Position numbers and translations under genes: made by a program. From UBA5072 sp963822145 (GTDB lineage: Bacteria > Bacteroidota > Bacteroidia > Bacteroidales > UBA10428), in the NCBI GenBank assembly GCA_963822145.1, contig CAWGGG010000004.1, forward strand, positions 1,240,001 through 1,304,000: a stretch of 64,000 nt of DNA. The letters are read 5' to 3'. Position 1 is the stretch's first letter, and each line of letters starts with the position of its first letter. Under the pieces are notes generated by a model. The model was not told the DNA's origin. It worked only from the letters and a program-made list of their open reading frames with translations, and made no database searches. This document shows, in pieces, positions 8,536-16,650 of this stretch.

Positions 8536-9102
8536 TTAAGTCGTGGCTAGTTCAATTAAATAAATATTCAAACGTTTAACGTATTCGGTCTGTTTGTGAT
8601 TGCTAAGCATATAAGCCGGGTGACGGAAGAGAGGGATTAATGGCCTATATAATTTGTTTTTTTCGGGAAGTATTGGAATTTCAGTTTTTAGTTGGTAAAG
8701 TTCTTTTGCAGTATAGCATACTTCGTTCTCATTTAAAAGGACATCATATAATAGCTTTGATGTGATAAAGACAGGCAGTTTGTGTTCAGGATCGAAGCGA
8801 TCAAATTCAAGTTTTCTTGGTTCAATTTCCTCCTTTGCAATATCTTTCCATCTTTTATTATCAGCTGTAACCTTATCCTGGTAATTAGTTATAAGGTTCT
8901 GGATATAGACGCATTCCTGATCTAAACCGATCTTGCCAAGGCTAGAATTGATACCTGCAAAGTATCGTTTGTCTTTCAAAATGCCAAATACATATTCGAA
9001 CTTTATGAGGTTTTTATTTTTATCAAATGCTGTTGGATCGCAGCCCAGGACAAAAGCCTTAATACTGTTTATTTCGTTAATGTAAGGTTTAGGAATGATC
9101 AT
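8536..9102 (-). CDS. Possible uracil-DNA-glycosylase-fold protein
   Basis: A 188-residue protein. The AFVLGCDPTAFDK segment (about residues 16-28) resembles the GQDPYH-type motif of uracil-DNA glycosylases, and LFRHPAYMLSN near residue 158 resembles the closing HPS motif. Between them lies KRYFAGINSSLGKIGLDQEC, reminiscent of the nucleotide-pocket region. This is motif resemblance only; the catalytic residue cannot be assigned with certainty. On a defence-rich island it could be DNA repair or act on modified DNA. It stands alone with about 200 nt free upstream of the next gene. Confidence 0.5.
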   Translation of the reverse strand: MIIPKPYINEINSIKAFVLGCDPTAFDKNKNLIKFEYVFGILKDKRYFAGINSSLGKIGLDQECVYIQNLITNYQDKVTADNKRWKDIAKEEIEPRKLEFDRFDPEHKLPVFITSKLLYDVLLNENEVCYTAKELYQLKTEIPILPEKNKLYRPLIPLFRHPAYMLSNHKQTEYVKRLNIYLIELATT

Positions 9103-9180
9103 GACTAAAAAGTTAGTATTGGTAATATTTAGCTTTAGTTGCCAACTATTGATAGTAGGTTTTAATGGCTCCGGGTACTT

Positions 9181-9429
9181 TTAGAGCCCCTTATTATTCA
9201 GATAGTAAGGGGTTTTCTGTTTTATGGGATACAAATAGGATACAAATATCATCAAATCATGGCATTCCGAATCCTTTTCGCAAGTAAGAGAAAATTTGAT
9301 CTGGGCAACCTTCATACTCGCCTGTGCGTCCTCAAACAAAATTGCACCAGTTAGGGCAAGCAAGCCATATAGGCAACTTTTAACCAGATTCTGAATTATC
9401 GTTCTCTTGTTAGTTTGAATAGATGTCAT
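9181..9429 (-). CDS. Small membrane-anchored or secreted protein (doubtful)
   Basis: An 82-residue frame with a hydrophobic segment (LVKSCLYGLLALTGAILFED) that could be a signal anchor, then a short polar region. Its last ~20 codons run through the att-like hairpin and ggatacaaat repeats at 9187-9247, so the reading frame may be fortuitous, or an older gene truncated by an insertion. Family not recognised. Confidence 0.3.
   Translation of the reverse strand: MTSIQTNKRTIIQNLVKSCLYGLLALTGAILFEDAQASMKVAQIKFSLTCEKDSECHDLMIFVSYLYPIKQKTPYYLNNKGL
9187..9247 (+). other. Island-end-like structure inside the island (hairpin plus paired ggatacaaat)
   Basis: A perfect 7-bp stem (CCCCTTA 9187-9193 / TAAGGGG 9206-9212) followed by TTTT reads as a plus-strand terminator although all neighbouring genes are on the minus strand. 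Eleven nt later come two ggatacaaat copies 11 nt apart (9227 and 9238). The order hairpin, T run, short gap, paired motif is the order seen at attL (1188-1249). It may be the fossil end of a second element. Confidence 0.4.
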
Positions 9430-9476
9430 TTCTTATTTCATTTGTAATAAGAAGCTAAAAAGTCATGAAATGTGCT

Positions 9477-10422
9477 TTATAACTCCTTGATCCTCGGTCT
9501 GAAGTATTTATCCAGCTTCTCAAGATTCACCCTAAGCCATTCATGTTGCTCTTTCCAAAGGCTCCTGTTGGTAACATCTGCGTCCCTACGGAGGTTTATA
9601 ATGGAAACCTTAGCATCAGGTAATTCTTCCCATATGAGATCGTCACTAAATTGATTTTTAGAATCAGCTTCGTATTTAATCCTTAGTGCATTGAAATTAG
9701 CCTTTGCGTTAGGTCCGGTAATATTCACATCTATCCTGATAAACTTGTCTCTAGCACTGCATATTGCCGACATGCCATAATAACTTTTGCCCAAGGCAAA
9801 ACTGAACCAATGCTGTGGACTGGGTTTTTGGCAATTGATAAAAGTCCCGGACTTTTTGAAATACAGCTTTAAAGCTTCCCAGTATTCAAGCTGTAGCTTT
9901 TTGGTGTCGGATATTTTTCCTAAACCGGCTGATACCCTTACACTTCTTGCCCAGTCATTCGGTTTCGCCACAATATTAAAACTAGGGGCAGGTAAACTTT
10001 CACCTATTTTGTATGCTTCTATTTCAATCCCAAAAAAGTTAATAGATTCATCGGTTATTTTGTTTAACCAGTCCAGTGCAGCTCGGTGTTCTTCTGCAAA
10101 GGTTTTAGCAATCCATATGATTGTAACGGCTTCCAGTCCTGCCGCATAGGTCATTAATTGTCCAAGGTGTGTATGATCAGTACGTTCTAATTGATTTTCA
10201 ATCAGCACATAATGATCATTAATGGTGTCCTTGCATAGAATATCGGCCCGGAATATGCCAACTCCCTTTTTCTTGTTCCTGAACTTCAAGCTCCATTCCA
10301 ATTGTTTCACTAAGCTCAGCAATGTTTTCCTCCATTGCCAGCCAGGGAGTGAACTCAGATGCCTCTCCTGACCATAATTTTCGTAGATCTACTTTTTCAA
10401 GTTTGCCGAAATTTTTATCCAT
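9477..10422 (-). pseudogene. DUF4268 / PD-(D/E)XK-like nuclease, split by a frameshift
   Basis: Two overlapping frames make one protein of about 315 residues. The first (from 10422) runs to EVQEQEKG; the continuation, VGIFRADILCKDTINDHYVL then IENQLERTDHTHLGQLMTYA, lies in the next frame. RADIL...IENQLE...GQLMTYA fits a PD-(D/E)XK core with a DUF4268 C-terminal half. One extra A in an AAAAA run near 10262-10268 explains the break. DUF4268 proteins are often found beside type I restriction loci, as here just downstream of hsdR. A homopolymer error or phase variation is possible. Confidence 0.7.
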
Positions 10423-10470
10423 AGCTATATATTTTGGTCAATAGTTTTTATAAGGAATCACCATTCATCA

Positions 10471-13410
10471 TTATACCGCTTCCCTCAACTTCTCATACAC
10501 CTTCTTTAACATAAACGTCTTAACCACCTTACCGAATTCCGAATCATCCATGATCTTCGTGAATATGTCCTGGTTCTGATCCATCCGAGAAATCAGACTT
10601 GTTACGAAAGCATCTTCAAAGCCATATTTGAAGTTTTCAATGGTGTTGCTTTGGCTTGTTCTGCAACTTTATATTTGAGCCATCTCTTCTTCGATCTGAT
10701 GGAAGAATAATCGATCAGCTTCATTGAATTCTGTTCCAAATCGTTCATTCAGTACTTCAATGATCTCCGACAGATGTGCCTTTTTTTCGTCAGTTGCCCC
10801 ACCACCAGCATCTTTGGACCAAAGAATAACCTTCACGGATCGAGCACTATATCAGATTCTCTGATCTTTTGAAGCGATAATACTCCAGTGACACATCATC
10901 ACCAAGCTGGAAAGGCTCATCCAGATCTTTTGGTAGTTTTTTCAACAGAAACCTACTGTAGGTGTAAAGCTTTTCAAGTTTAATATCATAAAACGGCATG
11001 ATCTGGGTAAGGAAAGAATATAGATGCTGGAAAGAGGTCAAAGCATGTTTGAAATCTTCTTTTTGTTCATCAGATGGTAAATGTCTGAACCGATCTACTG
11101 CCGGATCAATCAAGGCATTAAGTTGGGCATGATCTCTGGGTTCAAGTTTTTCTTTCTTTTTATAGAATATCTTACAGAAGTTCTCAACTTCGGTTTCCCA
11201 TATGATCCTGAATGAATCGATCTTGGTTTTCAGATCATATAGATGATCAGGATCAGATATTTCGTCAACCGTGGTATGTTCATAATAGGGCTGGAATGAA
11301 TCCCGGATATCCTGCTCATCATTGGCAAAATCCAGAATAAATGTATCTTCCTTACCAGAGTGGATCCGGTTCAATCGAGAGAGGGTTTGCACAGCTTTTA
11401 CCCCCGACAGTTTTTTATCAACATACATGGTGTGCAACAGGGGTTGATCATATCCTGTCTGGTACTTATCGGCAACAATCAGTAATTGATAAGCATCAGT
11501 ATCGAATTTTTTCGGCAGTTCCTTTTCTGAAAACCCTGTCATTTGTGGTTCGGTATATTCCAAACCATCGGCATAAACAGTCCCTGAAAATGCCACAAGT
11601 GTGTGAATGTTTTGGTATTATCTCTTTGATATACCTGTCAAATTCCTGCTTATAACGCACAGCATGTAGCCTGGAAGGAGTAACGACCATAGCTTTGGCT
11701 TTGCCATTGATCTTTTTGCTGACAACCTGCCTGAAATGTTCCACCATGACCTCGGTCTTTTGTGCAAGGTTATGGGGATGAATGATAAGAATCTGGCAAT
11801 AGCAATGGCTGCTTTGGTTTTATTTACTTCAGGATCATCCTCAATCTTTTTGGATAACCTGAAAAAGGTTTTATAGGTAGTATAGTTTTTAAGTACATCC
11901 AGAATAAACCCTTCTTCAATGGCTTGTTTCATTGAATAGGTGTGGAATGGTCTTGGTTTGCCATCCGCTCCTTTTTCTCCGAATACTTCCAGCGTTTTGA
12001 ATTTTGGTGTGGCAGTAAAAGCAAAGAAGGACAGGTTTGATTGCTTTCCCCTTGCCATCATGGATTTTCTGATTTCATCTTCATAGTCATCTTCACCATC
12101 TCTCTCCTCAAGTTCTGCTTCTTCCAATGTTTTTGCTGAAAGTACTTCTTTCATCTTCTTGGATGCTTCTCCACCCTGAGAGGAATGTGCTTCATCAACA
12201 ATCACTGCATATTTTCTTGCAGGAACGTGGCAATATGTTCAATAACGAATGGAAACTTCTGAAGAGTCGTAATGATGATATTCGTTCCACTGGTCAATGC
12301 TTCTGCAAGTTGCTTGGAGTTCTTATCGATCTTCTGCACCACTCCCATCTTATGTTCAAACTGATAGATGGTATCCTGAAGCTGATTATCCAATACTTTT
12401 CGGTCAGTAACCACAATCACTGAATCAAATACACGTTGATCTTTTTCGTCATGAAGACTTGCCAGACGGTATGATAGCCATGCAATGCTGTTGCTTTTCC
12501 CGGTACCTGCGGAGTGTGGATGAGGTAATTCTTCCCTGCACCGTAACCTTTGCATCAGCAACCATTTTTCGAACAGAATCCATTTGATGATAGCGTGGAA
12601 AGATCAATGTTGACCAGTTCCCTTTATCATCCTTTTCCAGGTGGATAAACCTGCCAATGATCTCCAACAGACTGTCTTTTCGAAAAATTTCTGTCCACAG
12701 ATAATCCGTCTTTCTGCCCTGTGGATTGGCTGGATTGCCGGCACCATTATTATGACCCTTGTTAAATGGCAAATAAAGCGTTTTTGAGCCATTTACCTTG
12801 GTGGTCATATAAACTGCATCAGTATCGACAGAAAAGTGACCAGAGATCCTTTATTGAATTGAAACAAGGGTTCTCTTGGATCACGATCAAAGCGATATTG
12901 GTTCATGGCATTTTTGACCGTCTGACCACTGAAAGCATTCTTCAATTCAATGGTAATAATGCTGAAACCATTCAGTGCGATCAGCAAATCAATGCTGTTT
13001 TCATTATGACGATCATATTTAACCTGCCTGATAACAGTGAGTTGGTTCTGATTGAACTGTTCAATTGCTTGGGCATTGAGTTTGCTGGAGGGTTTAAAAT
13101 ATGCCAGTTTGAAGTTCACTCCATGTGTGGTAAAGCCATTGCGGATCACATCCAGTAGACCCCTGCTTTCAATTTCTTTGAATAGGCGATGCAGGAACTG
13201 TTTCTTGACCTGTTCTCCATGAATAGTGGAGAGTTTGTTCCATTCCTTGGGTTGGCTGGTCTGGATAAAATCAAACAGGTATTTCTCCAGCAATGCGGTT
13301 TCCCGATTAAAGTCAACAGGTGATCCTTGGGTGTATTCCTTTGAAGCAAGAAGCAGGTCAACCACTTCCTGTTCAAATCGGGTTTCGTTATGGATATAGG
13401 CTTCAGGCAT
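10471..13410 (-). pseudogene. hsdR: Type I restriction enzyme R subunit, multiply frameshifted
   Basis: Consecutive fragments in different frames add up to a full-length HsdR (about 980 codons). Residues 1-200 hold the nuclease domain (SIDLLIALNGFSIITIELKN, the D...ExK core). Then come a helicase Walker A region (SAGTGKSNSIAWLSYRL), motif II DEAHSSQGGE, SFFAFTATPKFKTLEVFGEK, and motifs V/VI (VADKYQTGYDQPLL; VQTLSRLNRIHSGK). The C-terminal region ends at TAA 10471-10473. At least six frame changes are needed (near 12805, 12500-12560, 12205, 11770-11790, 11590 and 10660-10850). The ATG overlaps the hsdS stop by 8 nt, so this was a coupled operon. As read, the enzyme is dead. Confidence 0.85.
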
Positions 13411-14768
13411 GGTTTATCGGGTAATCCCTGACATCGATCTTGCCTGTGACGGCTTCGTTAATGAGAGAGGTTTTGTATTCCTGCAATAGTTCTATCTGGC
13501 AAATTTCCTTTTCAATATAGACATTATTTGCTCAACTTTTATATTTAAAAACGCATAAATTTCAATTTGCTCCTTTAATGGCGATGAAGGAATCAAAACG
13601 ATTTTATTATAGATGAATTTAATCCTTCCATAATTGATCCTTTGCTAAAAGCTTTAATGTAATATGCAATCGATTGACTGTCATTTATTAAAGGTCAAGA
13701 AGCGGTGAATAAAACTTTATTAATCAATTCGAATTCGAATCAAATGAAATCCATAATATCCTTTTCAATTTTGTCGGGAATAACCTTAGATTTACCAGTT
13801 GTTCCCATCATTGTAATTATAATATCACCTTCATTGATGGTGTATTGAATCATTTCTTCATAATATTCATCTGATATATATCTTTTGCCTATTGAAAAAT
13901 CATTATTAATGACATTTTCCTACCATATACCTTATATCAGATTCCGTAAGTATACAATCTTAAGCAGAATCCCAAAGGGTCCTATTTTAATACCTTCTTT
14001 ACCTTCAATAAATAGAAGTTTGAGTTGTTTAACTTTCCAATGCTCCGGTATCTCCCCCAACCATTCAATCCCCGAATCCTTCATGGGCACATCTGGGTCT
14101 AATCCTTTGGTGACAGCCTGATTGATGAGTGCCGTACGTTCCTCTTGCAGTAGTTCGATGAGACGTTGCTTTTTGGCGATCAGGTCATCGATCTGCGGGT
14201 TTTGTGGTCGAGGAAGGTAGCGATTTGGGATTGTTCGGGGAAGGGAGGTAATTGTAACCGCTCATTAAAGTAAAGCCCGGTATCAAATTTTGTATCCCTG
14301 TTGTTTGCTTTATAAAACGAGTATTTTAGCTACTGAATATAAATAGTGAAAGATATAGACAAGAAAATTTAGGATCTGTATTGGGGGATAATTCAATTTT
14401 TGCTATAAAAAATTCGAGCATACTGCTCTTAGATTGAGATTAAATCTTATTACCCTTCCTACTGGTTGTTTTTCTCCACCTCCAGATTTCTCTATTAGTA
14501 AGTTGTTTTGATACAATATTCTTCCATTTTGTTGTTGAACAGGAATGTTACGATAAGTTAGGTTTTCAGTAGCAACACCCAAAGTAATCATATTATAATC
14601 TACAATCCGAATACAAACCAGATCAGTGCCGTCTTCCACTGGTTCATTTCCCCAAACACCATTAACTTCTTTGGTGATAAGCGTTTTAATTCGACATTCT
14701 GTCCAGTGTAGCGGAACTCGATCTATCCAATCAATGCCAGTATCTTTATATTCAGGGTACTGTCTCAT
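13403..14768 (-). pseudogene. hsdS: Type I restriction specificity subunit S, frameshifted
   Basis: The N-terminus (MRQYPEYKDTGIDWIDRVPL) and the first target-recognition half are open to about 14403. The central conserved region is readable near 14030-14170 (ELLQEERTALINQAVTKGLD, then KDSGIEWLGEIPEHWKVKQL), and the C-terminal conserved helix near 13403-13500 (QIELLQEYKTSLINEAVTGK). Between them the frame changes several times, and the second recognition domain is badly broken. Only 3 nt separate it from hsdM. The TGA overlaps the hsdR ATG. It would have set the DNA recognition sequence. Confidence 0.8.
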
Positions 14769-14771
14769 AGC

Positions 14772-16484
14772 CTATTCCAATATCGCTTTAATCATCCCAT
14801 CCGTTTCCTGTTCCAGCTTCAGAATATCAGTCCGTATCTCATCCAGTGACCGCAAGGGCTTGTATTTGTAAAAATACCGGGTGAAGTTGATCTCATAGCC
14901 GATCTTGGTCTTGCTGTGATCGATCCAGGCATCTGGTAAATGTGGTAAAACCTCCCGCTTGAAATATTCTTCAATATTATCCTTCAATGGCACATCTTCA
15001 TTGTCACGGAGCGATGCATCCGGTTTGGGATTCCCTTTCTTATCCATCACAATCTTACAATTTTCCAGCAAAGGTCGCTCAACAACAATCCTGCTATACC
15101 CGAAGTCCTCGTTATCGAATATCTTGCAGTACTCTCCTTCACAATATTCCCCGTATATCCTGGTAATCTCATCAATTTGCTTCTCGGAGATAATATTTCT
15201 CTTGTTCCCCAATGCCTTGGTCATTTTCTCGAACATGCCCACTGCATTGATCAGCTGTATTTTCCCCTTGCGTCTTTCTTCCTTCCTGTTTGTCAGAAAC
15301 CACAGATAGGTGAAGATGCCGGTGTTATAAAAGAGCTGATCCGGGAGGGCAATAATGGCTTCGAGCATATCATTCTCGATGATCCACTTCCGGATATCAC
15401 TTTCACCTGATCCCGCACCGCCTGAAAAAAGTGGTGAGCCATTATGTACAATCCCTATTCTTGACCCCGAACCATCTGTTTTCATCTTCGATATGAGATG
15501 CAGGAGGAATAGTAAAGAGCCATCGGATATTCGTGGCAGACCTGCACCAAACCGTCCAGCAAATCCCATCTTTTCATGCTCATCAGTTACTTGTTTCTCC
15601 ACCTTCTTCCATTCCACACCGAAGGGTGGATTGGTCAGCATGTAGTCGAACTTATGGCTCGGGAAGCCGTCGTTGGACAGACTATTACCTAGTATGACGT
15701 TAGAAGGGTTCTGTCCCTTTATGACCATATCGGACTTGCAGATGGCATAGGATTCGGCGTTGAGTTCTTGTCCGAAGACCTCCAGGCGGGCATCAGGATT
15801 AAGTTCATTCAGGTATTCCTGGGCAACCGATAGCATACCTCCCGTGCCAGCACAAACATCATATAAAGTCTTTACAATGCCCTTTTTAGTTAATATTTCA
15901 CGATCATTCTGGAAGAGGATGTTTACCATTAACCGTATGATCTCACGCGGGGAAAAATGCTCCCCCGCTGTCTCATTGGAAAGCTCCGAGAATCTTCTGA
16001 TCAGCTCCTCATAGAGGTAGCCCATGTGATTATTATCAATCTTAGCCGGATGCAGGTCGATTTCCTGGAACTTCTTGATTACCATAAAAAGTAAATTCGC
16101 CTCCTCCAGCTTATTGATCTGGACCTCGAAGGCAAAGTTCTCGATAATATCACGGGCGCTCTCTGAGAAACCAGCGATATAGTTCCGCATGTTGGCTGCT
16201 ATGTTCTCAGGATCGGCTATAAGCTTATTGAAATCGTACAGCGAATGATTGTGGAAGTTGTATCCGGATACGTTGTTCAGGATGGGATCTATGTTCTGTA
16301 CTTTCATGCTTAACACCCTGGGATACTCTGCCAGCACCTTAGCCTTGGTATCAGCCAGCACGCAATCGAGCCTTCTAAGGACAGTAAGTGGCAGGATCAC
16401 CTTGCCATAATCACTTTGTTTATAGTCGCCCCTGAGCAGTTCGGCTATCGACCAGATGAAATTTGCTGTGTCGAAGAAATTCAT
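14772..16484 (-). CDS. hsdM: Type I restriction-modification system methyltransferase subunit M
   Basis: A 570-residue N6-adenine DNA methyltransferase of normal HsdM length. The N-terminal helical domain (FIWSIAELLRGDYKQSDYGK) is followed by TAGEHFSPREI (172-182), SAM-binding motif I DVCAGTGGML (209-218) and catalytic motif IV NPPF (285-288). The frame is fully intact, in contrast to hsdS and hsdR downstream in the same operon. With a broken S subunit it would lack target recognition, unless another S subunit exists elsewhere. Retention of the modification gene while restriction decays is a common course. Confidence 0.93.
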   Translation of the reverse strand: MNFFDTANFIWSIAELLRGDYKQSDYGKVILPLTVLRRLDCVLADTKAKVLAEYPRVLSMKVQNIDPILNNVSGYNFHNHSLYDFNKLIADPENIAANMRNYIAGFSESARDIIENFAFEVQINKLEEANLLFMVIKKFQEIDLHPAKIDNNHMGYLYEELIRRFSELSNETAGEHFSPREIIRLMVNILFQNDREILTKKGIVKTLYDVCAGTGGMLSVAQEYLNELNPDARLEVFGQELNAESYAICKSDMVIKGQNPSNVILGNSLSNDGFPSHKFDYMLTNPPFGVEWKKVEKQVTDEHEKMGFAGRFGAGLPRISDGSLLFLLHLISKMKTDGSGSRIGIVHNGSPLFSGGAGSGESDIRKWIIENDMLEAIIALPDQLFYNTGIFTYLWFLTNRKEERRKGKIQLINAVGMFEKMTKALGNKRNIISEKQIDEITRIYGEYCEGEYCKIFDNEDFGYSRIVVERPLLENCKIVMDKKGNPKPDASLRDNEDVPLKDNIEEYFKREVLPHLPDAWIDHSKTKIGYEINFTRYFYKYKPLRSLDEIRTDILKLEQETDGMIKAILE

Positions 16485-16650
16485 AATGGATAAGATCTTA
16501 AGTTCGTCTAAGAAGGCTATGCGTCCTCGTTTATGAGCCGTTGGTGTTATCTAAGTGCTAACTTATCTAGGTATGCCAAGGTAACAAATTGAATTAACAT
16601 TTGCAAACCCGCTGCCAGCAATGGCTTATACAAGTTGTTGGTAGCTATTT

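Noticed and set aside
10847..13410. Six or more small ORFs as independent genes
   Set aside because: They join end to end into one HsdR protein with helicase motifs in the right order; they are frameshifted fragments.
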